Assembly (NCBI GenBank): GCA_951813625.1
Contig: CATOTS010000015.1
Coordinates: 1 to 64,000 of the forward strand
Length of the DNA: 64,000 nt
Source: an uncultured Caldilineaceae bacterium
GTDB lineage: Bacteria; Chloroflexota; Anaerolineae; Caldilineales; Caldilineaceae
Reading direction: 5' to 3'
The notes below the pieces were generated by a model, which ran no database searches, had not been told where the DNA came from, and was given only the letters and a program-made list of their open reading frames with translations. Numbering within the stretch: the first letter of the stretch is position 1; each line of letters opens with the position of its first letter. Both the position numbers and the translations under genes were made by a program. Below are positions 45,182 to 53,811 of this stretch, one piece after another.

Positions 45182-46791
45182 AACTCTTCGCACAGCTCGA
45201 CAGCCTTCAGCCAGCGAATGTCCTGTATTCCGGCCAACTCGGACAGGACCGCAGCCGGCGTCTGCTCGTCTGTGCCCAGTACCATGATAGCTTCGCCGCG
45301 AGGCGCGCGACGGCCCACGTGCATGAAACTGATATTGACATCCGAACGGCCCAGCAGGGTACCCACTTTGCCGATGATGCCCGGTCGATCGGTGTGCGAT
45401 GCCAGCAGCAGGTTGCCTTCGGCCGGGAACTCCACCCAAAGGTCGTTGATCGCGACGATTGTCGGTTCGTCGAGCAGGACCGTGCCCAGCACCTTGTTGA
45501 CACCGCTTGCACTGGTCAGGCGCAAAGTAAGCATGCTGGTGTAGCGCTCGTGATCGGGCATCTTTCTTTGCACGATCTCGATGCCGCGAACTTTGGCCAG
45601 CAACTCGGCGTTGACCAGGTTGACCCGCTCTTCTACCACACCTGACAAGAGACCCCGGATGGCAGACGCAACGATGTAGGCCATGTCGACGGCGGTCACA
45701 GGACCGTGCCCGGATATTTCCAGCCGGGTGATGCCCTGCTCATCTATCTGACGCAAAAAGCGGCCCATTCGTTCCGCCAGATCGATGTACGGAACCACGG
45801 TCCGCAGCGCGGTGGGCGGCACGATGGGCGCATTTACGGCGTGACGGGCGGGCCGGCCGTTGAGAATGTCCAGCACCTGGAGCGCAACCTCTTCGGCGAC
45901 GCGGTCCATCGCTTCCACGGTGCTCGCGCCGAGGTGGGGCGTGAGGATGATCCTTTCGTTGTTTCGCAGTGAGCTGTCTGCCGGCAGGGGTTCGCGCTCA
46001 AAAACATCGAGCGCGGCGCCGGCGACGCGGCCCTCCTCAACCGCCGCGGCCAGGGCGCATTCGTCGATGATCCCACCGCGGGCGACGTTGATGACGCGGG
46101 CGCCCGCTTTCAGCTGTCCCAGGCGCGACGCGTCGATCATCTTGTAGGTTGCGTCGGTCAGGGGCACGTGAACGGTAAGAAAGTCGACCTGCGGCAGCAG
46201 CTCGTCGAGCGGGAGCAGCGTTACACCCCGCTGCGAGGCGTATTCCTCACTAACGAAGGGGTCATGGGCGAGAACGCGCATTCCCAGACTCAAGGCGACC
46301 TGAAGCACTTCCTGCGCGATGCGTCCTAGTCCAACGATGCCGAGCGTCTTGTCTCGCACCTCGGTGCCGACGAAGCGGCTGCGGTTCCACTGGCCGGCTC
46401 GCACGTCGCGGTCGGCTTGCGGCAGGTTGCGGGCCATGGCCATCAGCATGGCGACGGTATGCTCGGCGGCGGCGACCGTGTTCCCCGTAGGCGTGTTGAC
46501 AACGGTAACCCCGGCGCGGGTGGCCGCGTCGACGTCGATATTGTCCACGCCCGTGCCGGCGCGACCGACAGCCTGAAGGCGCTTGCCAGCCCGAACCAAG
46601 GCAGCGGTAACCTGCGTACTGCTGCGAACGAGCAAGGCATCGTATTCGGGAATCAGGGCTTCCAGCGCTGCCGGACTGAGATCGGTACGGATGTCGACAC
46701 AAACACCCTCATCTTGCAGAAGCGGTTGCAGGCCTCTTTGTGAGAGCTTGTCGCTTACCAAAACGCGGAACTTTTCTGACATTTCGACCAT
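45178..46791 (-). CDS. serA: D-3-phosphoglycerate dehydrogenase
   Basis: A 537-residue long-type SerA that catalyses the first step of serine synthesis, 3-phosphoglycerate to 3-phosphohydroxypyruvate with NAD. Substrate-binding domain: VGRAGTGVDNIDV. NAD site: LGIVGLGRIAQEV. Catalytic residues: Arg in NVARGGIIDE, Glu in DVFEREPLP and His in LTPHLGASTVEAM. The C-terminal allosteric (ASB) and ACT domains (LLLASHTDRPGIIGKVGTLL) complete it, so feedback by serine is possible. It is the middle gene of an argS, serA, SH3 series (51 nt from argS). ATG 46791 or 46782 could be the start. Confidence 0.96.
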   Translation of the reverse strand: MVEMSEKFRVLVSDKLSQRGLQPLLQDEGVCVDIRTDLSPAALEALIPEYDALLVRSSTQVTAALVRAGKRLQAVGRAGTGVDNIDVDAATRAGVTVVNTPTGNTVAAAEHTVAMLMAMARNLPQADRDVRAGQWNRSRFVGTEVRDKTLGIVGLGRIAQEVLQVALSLGMRVLAHDPFVSEEYASQRGVTLLPLDELLPQVDFLTVHVPLTDATYKMIDASRLGQLKAGARVINVARGGIIDECALAAAVEEGRVAGAALDVFEREPLPADSSLRNNERIILTPHLGASTVEAMDRVAEEVALQVLDILNGRPARHAVNAPIVPPTALRTVVPYIDLAERMGRFLRQIDEQGITRLEISGHGPVTAVDMAYIVASAIRGLLSGVVEERVNLVNAELLAKVRGIEIVQRKMPDHERYTSMLTLRLTSASGVNKVLGTVLLDEPTIVAINDLWVEFPAEGNLLLASHTDRPGIIGKVGTLLGRSDVNISFMHVGRRAPRGEAIMVLGTDEQTPAAVLSELAGIQDIRWLKAVELCEEL

Positions 46792-46842
46792 TTCTCAGCG
46801 GGTATTGACTCCGGGTCAGGTTGCAAGAGCCTGGCTGGATTG

Positions 46843-48594
46843 TCACATCGTTTCCGGGGTGGTCATGCCCATCAGGCGGAGGACACGCGACAGCGCGGTC
46901 CGTGCGGCAAGGCTCAGCAGCAACCTGGCGCGTGCCAGTTCGGGCGGCACGTCCGAATGCAGGACCTGACAGTTCTCATAGAAGGCGCTGAAGGCCTTGG
47001 TCAGGTCCTCGGCAAAGTAGGTGAGATTGTGCGGCGACAGCCGCTCCACCGCCAGCTCGATTTGTTCCTCCATCTCGAGCATTTTGCGAATCAAAGTCAG
47101 CTCGGCGGGATGCGTGAGGAGCGACAAAGCGTCTGCGGCGTCACCCGGCATAGCTTCCGGGATCTCGTATCCGTTTTGTGCGGCCTTTTGCAGGAGCGAG
47201 CAGATGCGGGCGTGGCCGTACTGAACGTAGTAGACGCGGTTCTCGTTCTTGCGCTGGACGGCCAGGCTCATGTCGAAGTCAACGCTGCGTTCCGGGCTGG
47301 TGGTAAGAAGCATGAAACGCACGGCGTCGGGCCCGACCTCCTCGACGACCTCGCGCACAGTGAGCAGGTCGCCAGAACGCTTGCTCATTTTGACCTCGCT
47401 GCCGTCCCGAATCAGTTTGACCAGGTTGTAGAGCAGGATAACCAGGCGCTCCGGGTCGACGTCCAGCGCCCGCATAACAGCCCCCATGCGGGGGACATGG
47501 CCCTGGTGGTCGACGGCCCAGACGTTGATCACCCTGTCAAATTTGCGGCGCACAAACTTGTCGTAATGGTAGGCGATGTCGCTGGCAAAGTATGTGGGGG
47601 CGCCACTCGAGCGGATGACCACTTCGTCCTTCTCGTTGCCCGGATATTTGCTGGCGACGAACCAGTGAGCGCCGTCTCTTTCGATGACTTCGCCGTCGGC
47701 GGCGAGCTGCTTCAGAAGTGTATCGACAAGGCCTTCGTCGTAGAGGCTGCGTTCGCTGAACCACCTGTCGAAAGATACGCCCAGCTCTTGCAGCTCATCC
47801 TCGAGATCGTGCAGGACGATTTCACGCCCGATGTCGCGCATGGAGGCGACGGCGGCATCCCTCTCCATTTTCAGGTAGCGGTCACCCTCCCGCTCCCATA
47901 CGATGCCGGCGTAGTCATGGAGATAGGCGCCGTGATAGCCGTCTTCGGGTACCTCTGCACTGGGGCCGGCGGCTTCGCTTTCCTGCTGACAGCGTTGCAC
48001 GTAGCAGGCGTAGAGGCTCTCGATGAAGAGTTGAAACTGGGTGCCGCTGTCGTTGACGTAGAACTCCCGCTGGACCTCGTAACCGGCGGCATCCAAAAGG
48101 TTGGCGAGGGTGTCACCCAGCACGGCGTTGCGCCCGCCGCCGTAGTGGAGAGGGCCGGTCGGGTTGGCGCTGACATATTCGACCTGCCAGCGCTCCCCCT
48201 CTCCTTTGTCAATGGCGCCGAAGTCGGCGCCGGCGGCGAGAATTGCCGGCACCTGGTCCTGCAGCCAGCGCTCACCGAGGCGAATGTTGATGAAGCCGGG
48301 GCCTGCGAGCTCGACGCTGCCGATGGCGTCGGCGCGGCCATTGCCGCTCGAATCGTTGGGAGCGAGGTGGTCGACGATGGACTGTGCGATCTGACGTGGG
48401 TTGACCTTGCCACCTGTCGACTTCCTGACAGCTGAGGCGGCGAGCAGGGCGACATTGGAGCTGTAGTCGCCGTGTTCCGGTTGATTGGGGCGTTGAATTT
48501 CGACCTGGGGAATGTCCATCTCGGGCAGATCGCCCGCGGCCTGCGCCGCGGCGACCGCGTCAATGACCGCCTGCCGAATCTGATCACGAATCAT
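46843..48594 (-). CDS. argS: Arginyl-tRNA synthetase
   Basis: A 583-residue class I synthetase. An N-terminal Add1 domain is followed by the HIGH-type motif NPTGPLHYGGGRNAVLGD (an HYGG variant, usual in ArgRS), the KMSK-type loop KMSKRSGDLL, and a C-terminal DALR anticodon-binding domain ending in ARTALSRVLRLMGM. It charges tRNA-Arg and needs the tRNA for activation. ATG 48594 (MIRDQIRQAV) is the start; the open frame upstream to 48726 overlaps polA and lacks family similarity. It is 83 nt downstream of polA, same strand. Confidence 0.96.
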   Translation of the reverse strand: MIRDQIRQAVIDAVAAAQAAGDLPEMDIPQVEIQRPNQPEHGDYSSNVALLAASAVRKSTGGKVNPRQIAQSIVDHLAPNDSSGNGRADAIGSVELAGPGFINIRLGERWLQDQVPAILAAGADFGAIDKGEGERWQVEYVSANPTGPLHYGGGRNAVLGDTLANLLDAAGYEVQREFYVNDSGTQFQLFIESLYACYVQRCQQESEAAGPSAEVPEDGYHGAYLHDYAGIVWEREGDRYLKMERDAAVASMRDIGREIVLHDLEDELQELGVSFDRWFSERSLYDEGLVDTLLKQLAADGEVIERDGAHWFVASKYPGNEKDEVVIRSSGAPTYFASDIAYHYDKFVRRKFDRVINVWAVDHQGHVPRMGAVMRALDVDPERLVILLYNLVKLIRDGSEVKMSKRSGDLLTVREVVEEVGPDAVRFMLLTTSPERSVDFDMSLAVQRKNENRVYYVQYGHARICSLLQKAAQNGYEIPEAMPGDAADALSLLTHPAELTLIRKMLEMEEQIELAVERLSPHNLTYFAEDLTKAFSAFYENCQVLHSDVPPELARARLLLSLAARTALSRVLRLMGMTTPETM

Positions 48595-48677
48595 TATCGA
48601 TGTTCCGCTTCGCCGGCGCGCGGCGTAAGGCCTGACGCCGGCACGTTGCAAGTTGAGCCGCGTCCAATTGGGCGGGC

Positions 48678-51530
48678 TCAGTGAGGCTGCGCCTCGGTAA
48701 GCGGCAGTTCCTCCATTTCGTACCAATTCGGGCCGGCTTCGACGTCCACCAGCAGGGGAACATCCAAGCCGTAGGCATTTTCCATAACGTTGCGCACGAT
48801 TGGCGCGACCGAATCCAATTCGGAGTGCGGTAGTTCAAGCACCAGCTCGTCGTGGACCTGCAAAAGCATCTTGGCTTTCACGCCTTCGCTGCACAGCCGC
48901 TGATGGAGCCGGCACATAGCGATCTTGGTGATGTCGGCGGCGGTGCCCTGAATCGGCGCGTTGATTGCCTGCCGTTCCAGCGCCTGTCTCCGGTTGAAGG
49001 GCAGCCGGCCCTGGAGATCGTCGAAACGGCGTCTACGTCCCAAGAGCGTCGTGACGTAGCCGTCGGAATTGGCCCGTTGGATGGTGTCGTCGATATATTC
49101 CCGCACCCTGGGATAGGTGGCGAAGTATTGGTCGAGAAACTCCTGTGCTTCGGCGGGTCCCATGTCGGTGCGGCTGCTGAGACCGAAGGCGCTGACGCCG
49201 TAGATGGTTGCGAAGTTGATGGTCTTGCCCATGCCGCGCTGGTCATAGGACACCTGGTCGAGCGGCACGTCGAAGAGGCGGGATGCAGTGACGGCATGAA
49301 TGTCCTGCCCCTGTCGAAAAGCTTCGAGGAGCAGTTCTTCTTGCACGATATGGGCAAGAATACGGAGCTCGACCTGGCTGTAGTCGGCGGCCAGGAGCAG
49401 GCAGCCCTCCGAGGCCTCGAAGGCCTTGCGGACCTCCCGTCCCTGCTCGGTACGGATGGGTATGTTCTGCAGGTTCGGGTTGTTGCTGCTGAGCCGGCCG
49501 GTGGAGGAGCCGCTCTGGCTGTAGCTGGTATGAATGCGTCCCGTCTGCACGTTCACCATATCGCCGAGAGCGTCGACATAGGTGCCGCGCAGTTTTTCCA
49601 GCTGGCGCTGCTCAAAAAGCAGGGTAAGAAACTCGCCCTGTTCGGATGACAGCTCGGCGGTCGGATTTCTCAGTTTTTCCAGCTCTCCGACGGCGGTACT
49701 GACAAAGCCGGTGCGCGTCTTTTTCAGCCCCTTGGCCGGGAATCCCATCTCGTTGAACATCACTTCGCTGAGCTGTCTTGTGCTGCGCAGATTGAAATCA
49801 TGGCCGACGATCTGTTTCAGGCGTTGGTCGATCTGCCCCAGGCGCGCCACAAGCCTGACGGACATCTCGGCGAGGAAATCCGTGTTCACCCGAATGCCGG
49901 CCATCTCCATATCGGCCAGGACTGGAAGCAACGGGAGCTCGATATCGCTGTAGAGCTGCCACATCCCGGTTTCGTGCAGCTTTGGCGAGAGCGCTTCCCA
50001 GAGCTGAATGGTAGCGTCGACGTCAGCGCCGCAATATGCCGTGACCGTCTCGATATCCACCTGCCCGATCGATATCTGGCTGCGGCCCGTGCCGATCAGC
50101 GAAGAGATGTCGGTCATCGTCCAATCGAGCACCGCTTGTGCCTGGGCCTTGAGGCCAAGAGAACGGCTGGCGGAGTCCAGCAGCCAGGCGGCTGTCAAAG
50201 TGTCGTGGATTGGACCGTTGACTTCGAGGTTGTGGCGGCGGCAGACGACAAGGTCATATTTGCCGTTGTGGGCGACTTTGGGCAGGTCGGCGCGGTCGAA
50301 GTAGGGCTGCAGCGCGTTTCTGACATGATCCCAGGGTAGCTGGTCGCCCTCGTCGTGCGCGACGGGAATGTAGCAACCTTCGCCCTTTGCCCAGGCGATG
50401 CCAAGGCCGACGAGGCCGGCGGTCATGGGGTCGGTGCCGGTTGTCTCGACGTCAAAGGAGAGGATCTCGGCATCTTCAAGAGCCTCGACCACACTGTCCA
50501 AGGCGTTCTGGTCCTGTACGCAGAGGTAAGGGCGCTCCGCCAATGGCTGGCCGTTCGCTTCCGGGCGCAATACGGGCGTGGTATCGGCGGGAGCGGCATC
50601 GGGAAAGAGCCCCGACTGCAGCTGCGCTCCGCCTTCTTCAAGGCCGTCCGCGGTTAATCCGCCCAGTTCGTCGAGCTCGCGCTGCAGGCGGCGAAATTCC
50701 AGCTCGGCGAAGAGGCCTTCGACCGTGGCTCTGTCGTAACCGGAGAGGCGGAAGGTCTCGGCGTCAAAGGTGACGTCCAGATCGCAGACTATGGTCATCA
50801 GCCTCACGTTGCGGCGGACATCCTGCTCGGCGTCGCGCAGGTTCTGTTGCTTCTTAGGGCCCCTGATCTCGTCGATATGGGCATAGAGGCCGTCGAGCGA
50901 GCCGTAATCCTGGAGGTAGCGGATGGCAGTCTTCTCGCCCACGCCGGGCGCGCCTGGTATGTTGTCTGAGCTGTCGCCGACCAGGGCCTTCATCTCCAGG
51001 AACTGGTCCGGCGTGAGGCCGCCGTAGCGGTTGGCGACTTCGGCGGCGCCGTAGACCGAAGTCGTAGGCGAAGGCCCTCCCGACGTGTAAAGGATGCGGA
51101 CGCGTTCAGAGGCCAACTGGAATAGGTCGCGATCGCCGGTCAGAATCAGGACATCGTGTCCATCGGCGGCGGCCTGTTGGGCGAGCGCGCCGAGCACGTC
51201 ATCGGCTTCGTAGTTTTCGAGCGACACGGTCGGGATGCGGAGCGCGTGCAGGACCTGCTCGATGCGGTCCATCTGGGGGCGCATGTCGTCGGGCATCGCG
51301 TCGCGTGTTGCCTTGTAGTCGGTAAACTCTGCGTGGCGCCAGGTGTCGCCCTTGTCAAAGGCGACGGCCACGCCGTCGGGCCTGTAGTCGCGCAGCACGC
51401 TGAACAACTTGCTTACAAAACCGAACACTGCGCCGGTTGCCTCGCCGCGGGCGGTGTTCATCGGATTTCTTACGCCGAAGTAGGCGCGAAATGCCTGCGA
51501 GTGTCCGTCAATGAGAAGGAATGTCGACAC
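48678..51530 (-). CDS. polA: DNA polymerase I
   Basis: A 950-residue PolI with all three parts. The 5'-3' flap nuclease (1-290) shows LIDGHSQAFRAYFG, YEADDVLGALA and ALVGDSSDNIPG. The 3'-5' exonuclease is intact: FDVETTGTD (Exo I), HNGKYDL (Exo II) and YCGADVDAT (Exo III). The polymerase (about 540-950) shows motif A DYSQVELRILAHI, motif B RGMGKTINFATIYGVSAFG and motif C LQVHDELVLELP. Function: Okazaki fragment and repair synthesis. An intact proofreading domain is notable since it is degenerate in many bacteria. A 71-residue gene lies 112 nt upstream on the same strand. Confidence 0.97.
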   Translation of the reverse strand: MSTFLLIDGHSQAFRAYFGVRNPMNTARGEATGAVFGFVSKLFSVLRDYRPDGVAVAFDKGDTWRHAEFTDYKATRDAMPDDMRPQMDRIEQVLHALRIPTVSLENYEADDVLGALAQQAAADGHDVLILTGDRDLFQLASERVRILYTSGGPSPTTSVYGAAEVANRYGGLTPDQFLEMKALVGDSSDNIPGAPGVGEKTAIRYLQDYGSLDGLYAHIDEIRGPKKQQNLRDAEQDVRRNVRLMTIVCDLDVTFDAETFRLSGYDRATVEGLFAELEFRRLQRELDELGGLTADGLEEGGAQLQSGLFPDAAPADTTPVLRPEANGQPLAERPYLCVQDQNALDSVVEALEDAEILSFDVETTGTDPMTAGLVGLGIAWAKGEGCYIPVAHDEGDQLPWDHVRNALQPYFDRADLPKVAHNGKYDLVVCRRHNLEVNGPIHDTLTAAWLLDSASRSLGLKAQAQAVLDWTMTDISSLIGTGRSQISIGQVDIETVTAYCGADVDATIQLWEALSPKLHETGMWQLYSDIELPLLPVLADMEMAGIRVNTDFLAEMSVRLVARLGQIDQRLKQIVGHDFNLRSTRQLSEVMFNEMGFPAKGLKKTRTGFVSTAVGELEKLRNPTAELSSEQGEFLTLLFEQRQLEKLRGTYVDALGDMVNVQTGRIHTSYSQSGSSTGRLSSNNPNLQNIPIRTEQGREVRKAFEASEGCLLLAADYSQVELRILAHIVQEELLLEAFRQGQDIHAVTASRLFDVPLDQVSYDQRGMGKTINFATIYGVSAFGLSSRTDMGPAEAQEFLDQYFATYPRVREYIDDTIQRANSDGYVTTLLGRRRRFDDLQGRLPFNRRQALERQAINAPIQGTAADITKIAMCRLHQRLCSEGVKAKMLLQVHDELVLELPHSELDSVAPIVRNVMENAYGLDVPLLVDVEAGPNWYEMEELPLTEAQPH

Positions 51531-51642
51531 GTTGGCTCACCTGTTGGAACGGTGCCATGGCACGGTCCTGGTTTCTGTCAGCGGAGACCTGAACAGCGGG
51601 CTTGCCGGCGGATGTGCGGCGCCTGCCAGTTCGCGGGAGCAA

Positions 51643-51858
51643 TCATTCTTCAACGGCAAGTTGACCGCCGGCAACAAGGTCTCGAATCTGCCCAATTTCG
51701 AGAATCGAGCGCAGCGTTCGCATGCGGCGTCCGGCGTCGAGCCGGTAGTGGCCGGTCGGGAGGTCGAGAATGTAGTTCTTGCCGCTGCGGTTGGCGAGGA
51801 CGATCACGTCCTTCGGGTCCTCGAGCCAGGTAATGCCGTCGTAGCTTCGCTTGGCCAC
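51643..51858 (-). CDS. Small 71-residue protein upstream of polA, unrecognised
   Basis: The coding style looks genuine: VAKRSYDGITWLEDPKDVIV, then ANRSGKNYILDLPTGHYRLD, then an IRDLVAGGQLAVEE end. The start is likely GTG 51858, since GGGAGGA lies 8 nt upstream; the frame is open to 51954 but that part is low quality. It may be a small beta-rich protein. It sits between the glycosyltransferase and polA, same strand as both. No family is known to me. Confidence 0.55.
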   Translation of the reverse strand: MAKRSYDGITWLEDPKDVIVLANRSGKNYILDLPTGHYRLDAGRRMRTLRSILEIGQIRDLVAGGQLAVEE

Positions 51859-51978
51859 CGGAAAATCCTCCCTGCAATCGGGCAACGGTATGGACGCGGC
51901 CCTTGCAGTGCGCGGCGTTTCGTTGCCGCCGCGTTGGGCAGGTCCCGTTTGCAACCTAGCGCAATTGTACAGGCGCTA

Positions 51979-53580
51979 TCAGGATTTGACAAGATTCTTT
52001 GCGCGGAACAGACGGGCTGCAGTTTGCCCGCGTGCCTTTCTACCGGGGCGTGCAACCCATGACTCGTACAGCCCAACGACGGCAACCAACGAGTAGCCGC
52101 CGGCATAGAGGGCGAGGAAGGGCAGACTCCACCACTGGCCGCCGGCGGCGGCGACGAAACAGCCAACGCAGGCATAGGAGGCGAGAAAGATCTCACCGCC
52201 GACGATCGGTTCCAGGCCCAACGCATAACCGCTCCGTTGCCAGGTATCCGGCCTCGAGGCGCCATCGGGGCCGACGGCGCTTTCGCCGGTCTCAACACGA
52301 AACTTGGGGGTGCGCAGAAAGGCGCCGCTGCGACCGAACAGCGCCTGGACCGCGGCGACGGAGTTGCTGAGCGAAAGCCCCATGCCCAGGAGCATGAGGA
52401 AGGGCAGATAGGCCCAGCGGCGGGGCCAATCGCGCGGATTCAGCCGGCGCTGCGCGAGGGCATAGAGCGCGGGCGGGCCGATGGATACCAGGCTCAGGTA
52501 GGCAAGCGGCCAGAAGGGCTGGCTGCCAAGGAGAATCAGAAGTGGAGTGACAAGGAGGAGCAGCAGCAACAGCGGGTGGATCAGATAGCCGCCCAGGTGG
52601 ACGAGTGCAGCGATGCGTTTGAGAAGCGGCCAGCCGCCCCGCCAGATGCGAGCGCAGAGTTTGCGGAGGGTGGCGACGCTGCCCTTTGCCCAGCGGAACT
52701 GTTGGCGCTTGAAGGCCAGCAGCTGCGGGGGAAGCTCGGCGGGCGCCTCCACATCGTCGAGATAGAGGCCGCGCCAGCCGGCCATCTGGGCGCGGTAGCT
52801 CAGATCCAAGTCCTCGCAGAGCGTGTCGGCTTGCCAGCCGCCGACGGCGGCGTCTTCGATGCAGACGCGGCGCCACACGCCGGCCGAGCCGTTGAAGCCG
52901 AAGGGCAGGGCGACGGAATGGCGGGCGGCCTGTTCGACGACAAAGTGGCCGTCGAGGGCAAGCGCCTGTGCCCTGGTCAGGGCCGAATAGCCCGCGTTCA
53001 AATGGGCCCAGCGCGTCTGCACGAAGCCGACGTCAGCGCCGGTGTGCGCCAGAAAAGTTGGGATAGTGCGGCGGAGGAAGTCGGGCCGGGGAACGAAGTC
53101 GGCGTCAAAAACGGCGATGAATTCCCCTGCGGCGGAAGCGAGCCCCTCCTGCAAGGCGCCGGCCTTGTAGCCGTGCCGGCTGGCGCGGCGCACGACCCTT
53201 ACGTCGATTCCTTTCCGTTGCCAGAATGCAGCGCGGCGCCGGGCCAGGGCGGTGGTGTCGTCGTCCGAGTCGTCCAGCACGTGTATCTGCAAGCGGTCCG
53301 ATGGATAGTCGAGACTGGCGCAGGCGTCGACCAGGCGGCTGACGACGTGGAGCTCATTGTATATCGGCAGTTGCACGGTGACGGTTGGCCAGCGGGCGTC
53401 GTCGTAGCCCGTAGCGTCCTTGGGGACGCGCCGGGGGTCGTTCGCGGCAGCAGCCAATGAACGGTCGGAACGGATGCGCAGCAAGGTGAGAATGATTGCT
53501 TGCATTCCGTAGGCTGCCAGCCCGAGGGCGCCAATGGTATAGACAAGTTGCAGCAAATACAACGGCGATGCTTGAGGCAC
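51979..53580 (-). CDS. Membrane glycosyltransferase family 2 (cellulose synthase-like)
   Basis: A 533-residue processive-type GT2. An N-terminal helix (LYLLQLVYTIGALGLAAYGM) precedes the GT-A domain with D residues in LDDSDDDT and FDADFVPRP, catalytic TLCEDLDLSYRAQMAGW (ED) and QQFRWAKG (Q/RxRW motif). Four or five C-terminal helices follow (LIHPLLLLLLLVTPLLILLG, FWPLAYLSLVSIGPPALYAL, FLALYAGGYSLVAVVG). It resembles BcsA-like and glucomannan synthase-like enzymes that make beta-linked polysaccharides. No partner gene (BcsB-like or PilZ domain) is near. Single gene. Confidence 0.88.
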   Translation of the reverse strand: MPQASPLYLLQLVYTIGALGLAAYGMQAIILTLLRIRSDRSLAAAANDPRRVPKDATGYDDARWPTVTVQLPIYNELHVVSRLVDACASLDYPSDRLQIHVLDDSDDDTTALARRRAAFWQRKGIDVRVVRRASRHGYKAGALQEGLASAAGEFIAVFDADFVPRPDFLRRTIPTFLAHTGADVGFVQTRWAHLNAGYSALTRAQALALDGHFVVEQAARHSVALPFGFNGSAGVWRRVCIEDAAVGGWQADTLCEDLDLSYRAQMAGWRGLYLDDVEAPAELPPQLLAFKRQQFRWAKGSVATLRKLCARIWRGGWPLLKRIAALVHLGGYLIHPLLLLLLLVTPLLILLGSQPFWPLAYLSLVSIGPPALYALAQRRLNPRDWPRRWAYLPFLMLLGMGLSLSNSVAAVQALFGRSGAFLRTPKFRVETGESAVGPDGASRPDTWQRSGYALGLEPIVGGEIFLASYACVGCFVAAAGGQWWSLPFLALYAGGYSLVAVVGLYESWVARPGRKARGQTAARLFRAKNLVKS

Positions 53581-53625
53581 GAATTGCGCTCCTGTGCGGC
53601 TTGTGCCTTCTTGGTGCGTTGCATG

Positions 53626-53654
53626 AAAACGCCGACGGTCTCCGCCGGCATTTT
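53626..53654 (-). terminator. Hairpin with A/T flanks downstream of the EF-G-like gene
   Basis: On the minus strand AAAATGCCGGCGG, a 3-nt loop (AGA) and CCGTCGGCGTTTT form an almost perfect stem ending in a T-run. It lies 158 nt after the stop of the minus-strand EF-G-like gene and 46 nt before the glycosyltransferase start, as expected for an intrinsic terminator. Confidence 0.65.
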
Positions 53655-53811
53655 CAAACTCAACCAGTATAGATCACTTTGGGAGAGCGGTTAAATTGTG
53701 CGATCCAATCATTCTTGAAACGGTGAAATCCGTTGCCCGCATGTGCTGCGTGTCGCCAGCGCGGGAATGTCTCCACTCTGGGTGCGGGGGCTGGACAGGC
53801 GACTGCAACGG

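Noticed and set aside
46840..48435. Long plus-strand open frame (531 codons) opposite argS
   Set aside because: It is the antisense shadow of argS, whose synthetase motifs are unmistakable; high GC keeps the opposite strand open.
52237..53460. Plus-strand open frame (407 codons) opposite the glycosyltransferase
   Set aside because: Shadow of the glycosyltransferase frame; Gly/Ala/Glu-rich with no domain.
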